Source: Pedobacter sp. N36a (GTDB lineage Bacteria; Bacteroidota; Bacteroidia; Sphingobacteriales; Sphingobacteriaceae). From it: a stretch of 64,000 bases of DNA. The DNA is taken from the NCBI RefSeq assembly GCF_014472395.1, contig NZ_JACSZW010000009.1, positions 62,001 to 126,000 of the forward strand, given 5' to 3'. The notes beneath the pieces are model-generated. The model did not search any database. It worked only from the letters and a program-made list of their open reading frames with translations, and was not told the DNA's origin. Shown here piece by piece: positions 1-8,944 of this stretch (the first letter of the stretch is position 1; the number at the start of each line of letters is the position of its first letter). Position numbers and translations under genes: made by a program.

Positions 1-1289
1 GCTATCAGATTACCGGATATTTTGCAGCGAGTTCCAGACATGGCACTCCGGAAGAATTGATGTATCTGATTGATGAACTTCATAAACATGATATCGGGGT
101 GATCCTGGATTGGGTACCTTCCCATTTTCCCGGTGATGCACATGGACTTTTTCATTTTGATGGTACTCATTTGTACGAGCATGCGGATATGAGGAAAGGT
201 TTTCACCCAGATTGGAAATCGTACATTTTTAATTATGATAGAAACGAGGTTAGGTCTTTCTTAATCAGCAATGCGATGTTTTGGATGGATAAATTCCATG
301 CAGATGGACTTCGCGTAGATGCAGTCGCCTCTATGCTGTATTTCAACTTTTCAAGAAAAGCAGAAGAAGCGGCGACGAATGAGTTTGGCGGACCGGAAAA
401 TCTGGGGGCTATACAGTTTCTTAAGGACTTGAATGAGGCGGTTTATGGCAGCTTTGAGGGGATACATACCATCGCAGAAGAGAGCAGTACCTATCCTGGA
501 GTGACACATCCCTTAAAGGACGGGGGACTGGGTTTTGGGATGAAATGGATGATGGGATGGATGAATGATACCTTGAAGTATTTCAAGAATGATCCGCTGA
601 ATCGGAGTTTTCACCATCATCAGTTAACTTTTAGCGCTACTTATGCCTTTACCGAGAAGTTTATGCTGCCTTTTTCACATGATGAGGTGGTACATGGGAA
701 GTCTTCTATGATTTACAAAATGCCTGGTGATGAATGGCAGAAGTTTGCCAACCTGCGACTTTTATATGCCTATATGTTTACGCAGCCAGGAACCAAGCTG
801 CTGTTTATGGGGAATGAATTCGCACAAACACATGAATGGGATTTTAAAAGTTCCCTGGATTGGCATTTAATCCAGCACGCACCTCATCTGGGTATGCAGA
901 ATACGGTTAGAGCACTAAATAATTTTTATCGCAGTGAACCAGCACTCTATGAACATAGTTTTTCTTATGAAGGCTTTGAATGGATTAATGCGGATGATAC
1001 CGATAATTCTGTTTATGTGTACCTGAGGAAAGGGCTTAAAGCGAAAGATACCTTAATCGTTATTTTGAATATGACTCCTGTTTTAAGGGAAAATTACCGG
1101 ATTGGACTTCCTTTTAAAGCAAAATGGAAAGAGATATTTAATACAGATGCGGAGGAGTTTTTTGGCAGTGGGAAAGGAAATCAAGGCATCTTACTGGCGC
1201 CTGAATCTTTAGGCTGTCATGGCCGGGAGTATTCTATTCAATTGCAGCTCCCTCCTTTAGGGGCGATCGTATTGAAACAAGGGAAATAA
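1..1289 (+). CDS. glgB: 1,4-alpha-glucan branching enzyme, 3' part
   Basis: GH13 glycogen branching enzyme, which makes alpha-1,6 branches in glycogen in the cytosol. The reading frame is open from the first bases (codons from position 3 read YQITGYFAASSRHGTPEEL), so the 5' part lies outside the window. Family hallmarks are visible: DGLRVDAV with the nucleophile Asp codon at 318-320, the acid/base Glu in IAEESSTYPG at 477-479, PFSHDEVVHGKSSM, and the KLLFMGNEFAQ block, followed by an all-beta C-terminal domain. About 428 residues are present of a family length near 630-730. It converges on the TPR gene and ends just before a strong bidirectional hairpin. The family call is secure; the N-terminal CBM48 domain cannot be checked here. 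Confidence 0.95.
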   Translation, partial: YQITGYFAASSRHGTPEELMYLIDELHKHDIGVILDWVPSHFPGDAHGLFHFDGTHLYEHADMRKGFHPDWKSYIFNYDRNEVRSFLISNAMFWMDKFHADGLRVDAVASMLYFNFSRKAEEAATNEFGGPENLGAIQFLKDLNEAVYGSFEGIHTIAEESSTYPGVTHPLKDGGLGFGMKWMMGWMNDTLKYFKNDPLNRSFHHHQLTFSATYAFTEKFMLPFSHDEVVHGKSSMIYKMPGDEWQKFANLRLLYAYMFTQPGTKLLFMGNEFAQTHEWDFKSSLDWHLIQHAPHLGMQNTVRALNNFYRSEPALYEHSFSYEGFEWINADDTDNSVYVYLRKGLKAKDTLIVILNMTPVLRENYRIGLPFKAKWKEIFNTDAEEFFGSGKGNQGILLAPESLGCHGREYSIQLQLPPLGAIVLKQGK

Positions 1290-1307
1290 GTATTTATAGC
1301 TCTATTT

Positions 1308-1348
1308 AAACGACAATAGCCTTCGTATTACGGAGGCTATTGTCGTTT
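1308..1348. terminator. Bidirectional terminator between glgB and TPR gene
   Basis: An 18-bp inverted repeat (1308-1325 and 1331-1348, one G-T wobble) with a 5-base loop lies between two convergent genes. It begins with AAA and ends with TTT, so it can act on both strands. Confidence 0.8.
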
Positions 1349-1369
1349 GAAATTAAAGGCTTTACGTTT

Positions 1370-1897
1370 TTAATCTGGTGATTGAAAGTTGTAAATTACC
1401 TGAGAAGTTAATCTCTTTTTGTCTTTTAATCGCTGCAGATTGTCATGCAGTGCACTTTTGTCTTCTATGCCAGTACTGTTTAATAGTGCTTTCTTATAGA
1501 ATTTGTTGGCTGCTTCCCATCTTTTATCCTGCTCTGCGTAAATTCCCATTTGCTCATAAATACAGCATTTGCAAACTCCTCTAGTAGCGAGGGCTTGCTT
1601 GAATACTTGCTCTACTAATCTGGACATCTCTAAAGTGCAGAGCAGTCGTAAATAAGGAAGGTAAGTATCCGGAAATTCCGGATCTAGCTCGATACATTTC
1701 TTGTAATAATAGCCCGCAGTTTGATAATTTTTAAGTTTATCCTGATAGATATTCGCGAGGCTGCAGTAGGCTCTTGCATATTCAGGATCTTCCTGGATAA
1801 TTGCATTTAGTAAATGAAGTGCTTTTGGCGGCTCTCCGAAATTTAATTCTTCAAGCGCTTCCAAATACTTTTCTTCAGTGGTATATAAAATGTCCAT
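1370..1897 (-). CDS. Tetratricopeptide repeat protein
   Basis: A 175-residue protein with no signal peptide, built mostly of TPR helices. Two clear repeats lie around residues 12-75 (A-x-x-L-L-N-x-I-I-Q-x-D-P-E-Y-A and Y-x-K-C-I-E-L-D-P-E-F-P) and a further one near 115-145. A Cys-rich stretch GVCKCC sits in the middle. TPR proteins of this size mediate protein-protein contacts; no partner can be inferred. It is monocistronic and converges on glgB. I cannot assign a specific role. Confidence 0.75.
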   Translation of the reverse strand: MDILYTTEEKYLEALEELNFGEPPKALHLLNAIIQEDPEYARAYCSLANIYQDKLKNYQTAGYYYKKCIELDPEFPDTYLPYLRLLCTLEMSRLVEQVFKQALATRGVCKCCIYEQMGIYAEQDKRWEAANKFYKKALLNSTGIEDKSALHDNLQRLKDKKRLTSQVIYNFQSPD

Positions 1898-2439
1898 AAG
1901 GAATTGTGTCGTTTTTAATCCGATAAGAAAAATTCGGGTGTTATGAAATCGTTATTATTGATGCTGCCTGAATATCAGCAGGGATAAAAAGGATATTCCA
2001 TGCCTATCCGATGCAGGCAAGCCACTGGACTGCTGCTGATAAACGGTAGGTGTGGATATGGTAACATGGCCTTTTTTCTACGAAGATAAGGATATGTGGC
2101 TTAATATCAAAACGTTTGGTTTTCCTGAGGTCTGTTCCTCATTGATTGGGCGTAAAATATGATTTTATTTAGGAACACAAAATTGAAACCAAACCTGTAT
2201 TCTATTGAATCAGACTGACACCATTTTCGGGCAAAGCAAGCGAATCTAAGTTGTAGATGCTTTTAGAGGATTTGCCCTGATCCCGATTTTTTTAGTACAT
2301 AATAGGTTGGTTAAATGCGCTGGGTAAAGAGGTTTTTAGCAAAAAAATCAGGCTGCAATAGGTTTTATATAAAAATGAAATTATTAATCATGGAATTGTT
2401 ACATTAGAAATAGATTTCAACAAACCAACCATTACCTAA
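1898..2439. other. 542-bp intergenic region, no gene seen
   Basis: Divergent spacer between the TPR gene and the MFS transporter gene. No open frame longer than about 25 codons with coding character, no tRNA, and only a small stem (around 1967-1981) were seen. It should hold the promoters of both flanking genes, but no exact TAnnTTTG element was found close to either start. Confidence 0.5.
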
Positions 2440-3681
2440 ATGACCACCACTACTAAAGAAAAAAGCGCTTGGGCTTATTTGCTGAGTGCACCAGTAATTG
2501 TAGCCTCCCTTGGCTATTTTGTAGACATCTATGATTTACTTTTATTCGGTATTGTCAGGATTCCCAGCTTAACTGAATTGGGCCTTGATGAAGCTGCGCG
2601 CTCTATTGAAGGAGCCAGTATCATCAATTGGCAGATGACAGGTTTGCTGTTGGGTGGAATTTTATGGGGGGTATTGGGTGATAAAAAGGGTCGGTTATCT
2701 GTTCTTTTCGGTTCTATTATCACTTACTCTATCGCCAATTTTGCATGTGGATTTGTACAAGATGTTTTGGTATATAAGATCTTGCGTTTTATAGCAGGAA
2801 TAGGTTTAGCAGGAGAGCTTGGTGCTGGGATTACACTGGTATCTGAAAGTTTACCAAAAAAACTGAGGGCATTAGGAACTTCCCTGGTAGCAGGGGTAGG
2901 ATTACTAGGTGCAGTAGTTGGTTATTTTACTGTAGAACTCTTCAGCTGGCGAAATGCCTATTTTATTGGCGGAGGAATGGGAATTCTGTTACTATTCCTT
3001 CGGATCGGTGTTTTTGAATCTGGAATGTTTCATGCCATGAAGGCCAAACAGCAATTGACTAAGGGTAATTTTCTGTCTTTCTTCACTAAAAAAAGCAGGT
3101 TGATTTTATATCTAAAATGCATCGGTGTGGGCTTGCCTACCTGGTTCGTGATCGGTATTCTGGCTACATTCAGCAATGAGATCGGTAAAGCTTTACATAT
3201 TTCTGAAGCGATAAAACCTGGATTAGCGGTGATGTGGTGTTATGTTGGACTCGCTGCAGGAGATTTAGTCAGTGGTGTCATCAGTTATTGGCTGGAATCA
3301 AGGCGTATGGCTGTGGCTTATCTGATGTTGTTTGCCGCTGTTGGAAGCCTGATTTTTCTGTATGGCGGCATTTCAACAACAAAGGGGGTGTATGCCATGT
3401 GTTTATGGGTAGGATTTGGAATCGGCTATTGGGCGATGTTCGTGACAATTGGTGCGGAGCAATTCGGCACAAATGTACGAGCAACTGCGGCGACGACTAT
3501 CCCAAATATGGTACGCGGAACTGTAGTACTGATGACTACCGGTTATACTTTTTTAAAACCCCATGTGATGGAAATTAATGCGGCGGCAGTTATTGGCTTG
3601 CTTTGTTTTGGAATAGGTTTTTACTGCATTAAAACCATTCCTGAAACCCATCATAAGGATCTGGACTTCGTAGAAGACTAA
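2440..3681 (+). CDS. MFS transporter
   Basis: A 413-residue inner membrane transporter of the major facilitator superfamily with about 12 hydrophobic segments. The cytoplasmic loop motif GVLGDKKGR between segments 2 and 3 matches the MFS A-motif (G-x-L-x-D-x-x-G-R), and a large central loop rich in Lys (about residues 200-222) splits the two halves. The overall layout resembles metabolite:H+ symporters of the sugar/aromatic-acid type. It runs convergently into a fucosidase gene 22 bp away, which hints at sugar uptake, but strand arrangement means they are not an operon and the substrate is unknown. Confidence 0.88.
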   Translation: MTTTTKEKSAWAYLLSAPVIVASLGYFVDIYDLLLFGIVRIPSLTELGLDEAARSIEGASIINWQMTGLLLGGILWGVLGDKKGRLSVLFGSIITYSIANFACGFVQDVLVYKILRFIAGIGLAGELGAGITLVSESLPKKLRALGTSLVAGVGLLGAVVGYFTVELFSWRNAYFIGGGMGILLLFLRIGVFESGMFHAMKAKQQLTKGNFLSFFTKKSRLILYLKCIGVGLPTWFVIGILATFSNEIGKALHISEAIKPGLAVMWCYVGLAAGDLVSGVISYWLESRRMAVAYLMLFAAVGSLIFLYGGISTTKGVYAMCLWVGFGIGYWAMFVTIGAEQFGTNVRATAATTIPNMVRGTVVLMTTGYTFLKPHVMEINAAAVIGLLCFGIGFYCIKTIPETHHKDLDFVED

Positions 3682-3703
3682 AGCCTTATGAGGTAGAACA
3701 TAC

Positions 3704-5494
3704 TTATTTGATGGGCTGAACAATTACGGATTTCAGTTTGAATAGTTCTTTGGAGTTATTTGCTTCAGGTCTTAAGTTCAAGGTATATATTCCTGGTTTT
3801 AGAATGGAGATTGTGGCTACAGGGTGCTTAATAAAGAGCAAAGGTTTGCTGGAACTGTATTCAGAAGTCCTTAAAGTTTGAAATTTATAGGTTTTATGGT
3901 CAAATTCTATAATCCCTTCTTGTTTTGCACTAGCCTCCGGACAAGCATACTCCAGCTGTATTTTATAGTCTCCAGCTGCTGTGATGTTAAATTGGAAAGT
4001 TGTTTGGTCTTCTGGTTTAACCATATCTGTGATACAGGCGGTATGCTTCCAGTCGCCAAAATAATGACTGTACGTTAAGGTCTGCATTTTCGCAGCCCCG
4101 GTTGTTTTAGAATGAACTACCTCCAGCATATTGTTAGGGTAGGAAGCTGAAACAATGGGAATGTTGTGAAGGTACCCGTCATTCAGCTGGCCATTAAAGG
4201 CAACTTCAATAACTGCATGGTAAGGGTCAGTTTTCAAGGGAAGATCTATATAAAGTATTTGATTTTTAATTTCATATTTCAATGTAGTTTTGCTGCCAAT
4301 CTGGACAATATTTGTCAATTTAACATTGATTCCTGGAACCCTGATTTTTCCATTTTCCGGAGGATTAAGGATATGCAGGAACAGCTTTCCTGGTTTAGAA
4401 GTGGTTACACCCCATGGTTGGGCCGGGACAAGGCCATAGGTACTTCCATAAATGCTTTGCCCATTTTTCTTTAGCCATTTTCCAGTCTCCCTAAGGTATT
4501 TCGCGGAGTAATACGGAATATTTCCTTCTCCATCCGGACCAACATTGAGCATCAGATTTCCTCCTTTGGAAGCTACATTGGCCAATAGCTGCGTGATTTC
4601 CTCGGGTGTTTTGAAATTCATATCATGACTGATATAGCCCCAGGAATCGTTATGAGTATAAATAGATTCCCAGGCACCTTTAATCGGTGTTGCCGGAACT
4701 TCAGAATCGCCGAAAGTACGGTAATCCCCTAATCCCTGTCCCACACGACTACTAAAAAGGCTTTTTGGCTGTAAGGTATGCATTTCATCAACTAAGTCCT
4801 GTGTTTGCTGCTGGGTCAATCCTCCGGGCATATCAAACCACACCAGGCCCAAGTCGCCATAATTGGTCAGGAGTTCCTTAAGCTGAGGAATGGATTTCTC
4901 CTTATAGTATTTTAAGTAATCTTTGTCGGCTTCTTTAAAGTCCCATTTATTGCCGCCACCATTTGGCTCGTGCCAATCTAGAAATTGAGAATAATAAAAG
5001 CCAAATTGAATCCCTCTTTTTCTTGTCGCATTGGCTAATGCTTTCATAGGATCCTTGCCATAAGGCGATGCTTTTACGATGTTGAAATCACTTACTTTAG
5101 AATCATACATCGCGAAACCTTCATGGTGTTTTGCAGTAATGACCATATATTTGATCCCTGCATCTTTCGCCAGGTCTGCCCATTCATCGGCATTAAATTT
5201 TTGCGGGTTAAAACTCTTGGCCACCTGTTCATAGGCCTTTGCCGAAATCTTAGCCTGGTTCATCAGCCACTCACCGCTGCCATAATAATCTTTGCGCTCC
5301 CATACCCCTGCCAATTTAGAATATAATCCCCAATGGATGAACAGACCGAATTTGGCATCTTTGAACCATGAAGCATTTGGATTTTCTTTTTCAGTACTGC
5401 TTTTATCCCATCTTTCGATGTCCTGAGCATAGGATGAACACATTGTGGAGAAAAATAAAAACAAGTAAATGGAGGATTTTTTTAGTTCATTCAT
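3704..5494 (-). CDS. Alpha-L-fucosidase, GH29, exported
   Basis: Hydrolyses alpha-linked L-fucose from glycans, acting in the periplasm or at the outer membrane. A signal peptide occupies about residues 1-23 (hydrophobic run, then SYAQ). The GH29 barrel shows KFGLFIHWG (48-56), VITAKHHEGF (118-127) and LVWFDMPG with the expected nucleophile Asp221, then the NVGPDGEG motif near 317-325. A C-terminal beta-rich extension (about 440-596) looks like a carbohydrate-binding or barrel-capping domain, usual for Bacteroidota members. The 596-residue length fits the family. It is not part of a visible SusCD locus; the only neighbour that might be related is the convergent MFS transporter. Confidence 0.93.
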   Translation of the reverse strand: MNELKKSSIYLFLFFSTMCSSYAQDIERWDKSSTEKENPNASWFKDAKFGLFIHWGLYSKLAGVWERKDYYGSGEWLMNQAKISAKAYEQVAKSFNPQKFNADEWADLAKDAGIKYMVITAKHHEGFAMYDSKVSDFNIVKASPYGKDPMKALANATRKRGIQFGFYYSQFLDWHEPNGGGNKWDFKEADKDYLKYYKEKSIPQLKELLTNYGDLGLVWFDMPGGLTQQQTQDLVDEMHTLQPKSLFSSRVGQGLGDYRTFGDSEVPATPIKGAWESIYTHNDSWGYISHDMNFKTPEEITQLLANVASKGGNLMLNVGPDGEGNIPYYSAKYLRETGKWLKKNGQSIYGSTYGLVPAQPWGVTTSKPGKLFLHILNPPENGKIRVPGINVKLTNIVQIGSKTTLKYEIKNQILYIDLPLKTDPYHAVIEVAFNGQLNDGYLHNIPIVSASYPNNMLEVVHSKTTGAAKMQTLTYSHYFGDWKHTACITDMVKPEDQTTFQFNITAAGDYKIQLEYACPEASAKQEGIIEFDHKTYKFQTLRTSEYSSSKPLLFIKHPVATISILKPGIYTLNLRPEANNSKELFKLKSVIVQPIK

Positions 5495-5669
5495 ATTTGG
5501 GTATCAATTGATGGTTAGTCGATTACTAAGATACGTTCCATGGTTTTTAATAGTTATTCATTTATAGCCAATCATTAAACGGTATTGGCAAGATCTACCT
5601 GTTTATAAGAAAAGCTTGATAGTTTGCGTTAAATGATTTAGGTTTATCCTCCCAAAGTAGGGTTAGGAT

Positions 5670-6755
5670 ATGGAAGACCAATTAAGAACAGAGCAGGCGA
5701 TATTGAAGTATAAGGAGAAGATTAACTGGCTGGATTTACTAAAAGTGATTGCCGTTTTTATGGTCATCGTGGCGCATGCTAATGATTGTATCATCTTAAA
5801 TCAGGATGGTAATTTTAATTTTGAATGGGGAACATATATTGGTGCCCTTTATCGTTTTACGGTTCCTTTATTTGTATTGATTTCTGGAGTTCTACTGTTG
5901 CCAACCAAATTGAATGCCCTCGAATTTTATAAAAAAAAACTCTGGAGAATCCTTCCGGCACTGTTGTTTTGGGGCGTCGCTTATGTGTGGTTTGATGGCT
6001 TGGTATTAAATCAAAAATCATGGAATAAAATTTGGATGGATATCATTCGGTTACCCCTTAGCTTTGGCGATGCTTCCCCGCATTTATGGTATTTGTACAT
6101 GCTGGTTGGCCTTTACCTGATTATTCCTATCATCTCTCCCTGGGTTGCTAAAGCCACAAAAAAAGAGATGGAGTTGGTATTGGCTATTTTTATTTTCTCG
6201 ACTTTCATCCCTTATCTGAGATTTTTAACCGGATTAGCTTTTGGCGTATCTGACTGGAATGAATTCCATTCCTTTTACTATTTATCAGGCTTTATTGGTT
6301 ATTTACTGATGGGATACTACCTGTATATCTATCTGCCAGGCTGGAGTACGCTGACAAAAAGGGTGACAGGTGCTGTTTTATTTTTAACGGGTTACGGTAT
6401 TACTTATTACCTCACCATAAGCGTCCCTTTTTCTATTCCAAATATTGAAATGGTTTGGTATTACTGCTCCCCAAACGTACTATTGGAAGCAGTAGGAGTG
6501 TTTTTAATGGTGGAGGGCATGACAGTGAAGACCGGTATCTTCACAAAGATAATTCAAGCTATTGCCAAGTATTCATTTGGCATTTATTTAATACACTACT
6601 TCTTTGTAGTCGTTATTTTCAGATACCTTGCCGTTCGGTTTGACCTTCATCCAGGATTAAATGTATTGGTATCCTGTGTAATGACTCTATTGCTTTCCTT
6701 TGCAGCAGTTTGGCTGCTGACGAGATTAAAGTGGATGCAAAAATTGCTGATGTAA
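5670..6755 (+). CDS. Acyltransferase 3 family membrane protein
   Basis: A 361-residue integral membrane acyltransferase with about ten transmembrane segments. The N-terminal motif INWLDLLKVIAVFMVIVAH contains the conserved His of the family, followed by the RFTVPLFVLISG segment (conserved R and SG) and a later HLWYLYMLVGLYL block. Members O-acylate or succinylate exported polysaccharides or glucans such as enterobacterial common antigen (WecH/OafA type). The gene stands alone, so the acceptor is unknown. The ATG follows a purine-rich GTAGGGTTAGGA. Confidence 0.88.
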   Translation: MEDQLRTEQAILKYKEKINWLDLLKVIAVFMVIVAHANDCIILNQDGNFNFEWGTYIGALYRFTVPLFVLISGVLLLPTKLNALEFYKKKLWRILPALLFWGVAYVWFDGLVLNQKSWNKIWMDIIRLPLSFGDASPHLWYLYMLVGLYLIIPIISPWVAKATKKEMELVLAIFIFSTFIPYLRFLTGLAFGVSDWNEFHSFYYLSGFIGYLLMGYYLYIYLPGWSTLTKRVTGAVLFLTGYGITYYLTISVPFSIPNIEMVWYYCSPNVLLEAVGVFLMVEGMTVKTGIFTKIIQAIAKYSFGIYLIHYFFVVVIFRYLAVRFDLHPGLNVLVSCVMTLLLSFAAVWLLTRLKWMQKLLM

Positions 6756-6775
6756 CCTTTAATATTTTTCCTTAG

Positions 6776-6821
6776 GCTTCTCCGATAGTGTTTTGATCTT
6801 TCTGTCCTCTATCGGAGAGGC
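6776..6821. terminator. Hairpin between convergent acyltransferase and XRE genes
   Basis: A 13-bp inverted repeat (10 perfect inner pairs, 6779-6788 with 6809-6818, plus one wobble and two more pairs) separated by 20 bases lies between two convergent genes. T-rich sequence flanks both sides. Confidence 0.6.
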
Positions 6822-6849
6822 ATTTTAGGCTTTTATATTTAATGGAGGT

Positions 6850-7170
6850 CTACTGATCCTTTTTATCTTTTTCTACTAGTCTTTTTATCAGTTGTATGAT
6901 GAGTCCCATATCGCTGTTATTTTCTATATCATGCCTACTACTGATGTTTTGTACACCCAGTTCAGGATTAAGCTTTTTGAATAGACTGAGCTTTACATTT
7001 AGAATTTTCGCAATTCTTAGGAGTGAGTCATCCCCAATGTTATTCCTCTGTTCCATTTTTGAAACGGCTTGCTGGCTAATGCCTAGTGCTTTAGCTAATG
7101 TGGTTTGTTTCATTCCGTAATAGCCGCGAATTCGGCTTAAGTTTCTTCCTAAATGAGGTTTCTTGATCAT
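6850..7170 (-). CDS. XRE-family DNA-binding protein
   Basis: A 106-residue protein with one Cro/C1-type helix-turn-helix at about residues 10-65: LSRIRGYYGMKQTTLAKALGI then SQQAVSKMEQ, the classical recognition-helix pattern. The C-terminal 40 residues (NISSRHDIENNSDMG...) are helical with no known domain. It is transcribed away from the neighbouring gene at 7318, sharing a 148-bp AT-rich divergent promoter region, so the two may be regulated together. Family assignment is firm; the target genes are unknown. Confidence 0.85.
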   Translation of the reverse strand: MIKKPHLGRNLSRIRGYYGMKQTTLAKALGISQQAVSKMEQRNNIGDDSLLRIAKILNVKLSLFKKLNPELGVQNISSRHDIENNSDMGLIIQLIKRLVEKDKKDQ

Positions 7171-7317
7171 CTTGTTAATGGTAAGTTATAGTGGTTTCCT
7201 GAATATCTAACGGATTAAGCAATTGTAAAAAACAACCGATTTGTTGTTAATTACAACCTCATTTTATTCCTTAAATATCTATATTGTTTATACTTTTGGT
7301 TAATTAAAACGTAAAAT

Positions 7318-7968
7318 ATGACAATTATCAGCAAAAGGAGAGAAAAGGGACTAAAAACTACCTATTTAAATTTTGATCTAATTTATTTCATACAATTGAA
7401 GAGGATAGCTTCCCAATTTTCGCAGGAAGAACTTTCCTTTTTATTGGGTAGGAAAAAGGGATTTGTTGCAGATCGGGAATCATTTAAACTGAATAAGGAA
7501 CTATGGCTGGGAGATGTGTCTGCCATGGCAAAGATATTTAATTGTCACACTGTTGATTTTTTTAGAAGCATCGAAGGCATTCCCAAAGAAATCAAATTAT
7601 GGGCAGTACAATCAAGACAGGGCGATTATATTCAATATCAGGTTTTCCAACTCCATGAAGAACAACCTATGGAACTATTGTACATGTTGAATGAAATGGA
7701 TCCTTTGAAACGGTATCATGAAAATGAAGCTGTTACTTTTCTTCACCATGCTAGAATTGAACTTAGCCATTTAATGATGGAAGATTTTTTCAACAATCAG
7801 CCAAAAACACCTCTGGAAATTTTTTCTGTGTGTAGAAATCGCGCTGGAAACTTGATTAGAGCAGTATTTTTAGAACAGGCACTGAATGAATATTTAGGGG
7901 AAGCTAATGGACAGGGTTTAAAGCGGTACAAGCATAAGGATATGGGATTTGTTTATGAAGCGGTATAG
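7318..7968 (+). CDS. Conserved hypothetical protein with degenerate HTH
   Basis: A 216-residue soluble protein. Residues 20-75 look like a degraded XRE helix-turn-helix (QLKRIASQFSQEELSFLLG followed by a charged helix and LGDVSAMAKIFNC), similar in outline to the divergent XRE protein next door. The remainder has no motif I recognise; it ends in a basic stretch. Its stop overlaps the start of a 40-codon ORF, suggesting coupling. Probably a Sphingobacteriaceae-specific regulator, but that is inference from the N-terminal pattern. Confidence 0.6.
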   Translation: MTIISKRREKGLKTTYLNFDLIYFIQLKRIASQFSQEELSFLLGRKKGFVADRESFKLNKELWLGDVSAMAKIFNCHTVDFFRSIEGIPKEIKLWAVQSRQGDYIQYQVFQLHEEQPMELLYMLNEMDPLKRYHENEAVTFLHHARIELSHLMMEDFFNNQPKTPLEIFSVCRNRAGNLIRAVFLEQALNEYLGEANGQGLKRYKHKDMGFVYEAV

Positions 7969-8077
7969 TTTTCATGATATGGTTTGTGATTTCCATCGCT
8001 CCCTGATTAACTTTTATGACGCTTATGGTGATAATGAGCGTTTTTGGAGGAGAGAAAATAATGAGCTAATTGAATAA
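7955..8077 (+). CDS. Possible translationally coupled small protein, 40 aa
   Basis: An ATG at 7955 inside the last codons of the preceding gene opens a 40-codon frame (MKRYSFHDMVCDFHRS...) ending at TAA 8077. The overlap of start and upstream stop is typical of translational coupling, and the composition (aromatic and charged residues, no rare-codon clusters) looks protein-like. It could also be the remnant of an original longer C-terminus of the upstream gene after a frameshift. No family recognised. Confidence 0.35.
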   Translation: MKRYSFHDMVCDFHRSLINFYDAYGDNERFWRRENNELIE

Positions 8078-8183
8078 TATTTTGATATTTTAGTAAGGCC
8101 TTATCTTTAATGGTATCACAAGGGCAGCATTAAAAGATCGCCTGACCAAAAAAGCGCTAAAATTCTTAAACTCAAACAACCAT

Positions 8184-8651
8184 ATGAACCTAAAATTTAG
8201 CTTAATTATCCTCAGTTCGGCACTGATTCCGGTATTAAAATTTATGAGTGCTGAAGATCAGACCGTAAAAAATTTACCTATTCAGGGCAGCTGGCAACTT
8301 GTATCGGGCGTGACAATTGAAAAGGGAAAATCCACATTCACCGATTATAAAAAAGACATGAAGCAAATCAAGATCATCAACGGGACTCATTTTGCTTTTT
8401 TTAACCATGATTTAAAACAGGGGAAAGACCCCAAACCTGTTTTTGTAGCAGGTGGCGGGAAATATACTTTAAAGGGAAATGAGTATACAGAACATCTGGA
8501 ATATTGCAATTACAGAGAATGGGAGCATAAGACCTTCAATTTTAAACTGACGATGAAAGGGGATACCTTGATTCAACGGGGATTAGAAAAGGATGATAAA
8601 ATCGGTGTCGACCATGAGATTATTGAAAAATATGTAAGGTTAAAGGATTAG
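8184..8651 (+). CDS. Exported lipocalin-like protein
   Basis: A 155-residue protein with an N-terminal hydrophobic signal segment (residues 1-20). The mature part begins with LPIQGSWQLVSG and continues through alternating beta strands ending GDTLIQRGLEKDD and EKYVRL, the signature of small lipocalin-like or DUF4488-type calycin domains common in Bacteroidota. Such proteins are thought to bind small hydrophobic ligands in the periplasm, but the ligand is unknown. It is monocistronic. Confidence 0.6.
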   Translation: MNLKFSLIILSSALIPVLKFMSAEDQTVKNLPIQGSWQLVSGVTIEKGKSTFTDYKKDMKQIKIINGTHFAFFNHDLKQGKDPKPVFVAGGGKYTLKGNEYTEHLEYCNYREWEHKTFNFKLTMKGDTLIQRGLEKDDKIGVDHEIIEKYVRLKD

Positions 8652-8753
8652 TAGCAGCTATTACGTTAATTCGTGCCAGGATGAACTTTGGTCTGTTCAT
8701 CCTGATATTAACTCGAAAACCCCACTATATTTTTTATATCGAAGCATTTGCGC

Positions 8754-8761
8754 TACCTTTG
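8754..8761 (+). promoter_or_regulatory. Bacteroidota -7 box of the 49-aa ORF
   Basis: TACCTTTG is an exact TAnnTTTG match. It ends five bases before the ATG at 8767, so transcription would begin at or next to the start codon (leaderless mRNA). The -33 region is only T-rich, without a clear TTTG. Confidence 0.6.
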
Positions 8762-8766
8762 TCTTA

Positions 8767-8916
8767 ATGGATCCCATTAGGCATATCAATCACTTCCGCT
8801 TTAACCAGCTCGCCACACAATTGCGAAGGGTGTCGGCGGTGTCTTGCCATTTTTTATCTCTGCAATATCGTTTAGGAGATTCATTTCTTAAAAGTAGTAA
8901 GGACTTTATTAATTAA
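8767..8916 (+). CDS. Leaderless small ORF, 49 aa, possible leader peptide
   Basis: A 49-codon frame (starts MDPIRHINHFRFNQLATQ, ends SFLKSSKDFIN). It follows an exact TAnnTTTG element by five bases and its TAA lies one base before a GC-rich hairpin, so promoter, ORF and hairpin form a compact unit. The peptide is basic and rich in His, Arg, Phe, Ser and Leu, with one Cys, and has no signal peptide. The arrangement resembles attenuator leader peptides, or a free-standing small protein. No family can be named from sequence alone. Confidence 0.5.
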   Translation: MDPIRHINHFRFNQLATQLRRVSAVSCHFLSLQYRLGDSFLKSSKDFIN

Positions 8917-8917
8917 G

Positions 8918-8942
8918 CCCCAGCCTTTATAAAGGTTTGGGG
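8918..8942 (+). terminator. Hairpin after the 49-aa ORF (terminator or attenuator)
   Basis: CCCCA-G-CCTTTATAAAGG-TTTGGGG folds into a two-part stem with a small internal bulge, directly after the small ORF stop. A T-rich run follows after a few bases (8954-8973). Because another ORF begins right after it, it could be an attenuator. Confidence 0.55.
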
Positions 8943-8944
8943 AT

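Noticed and set aside
1378..1584. Open frame on + strand opposite the TPR gene
   Set aside because: Antisense to a clear TPR protein; Cys-rich, no coding character.
3234..3578. 115-codon frame on + strand inside the MFS gene
   Set aside because: Out-of-frame shadow of a transporter with continuous family motifs.
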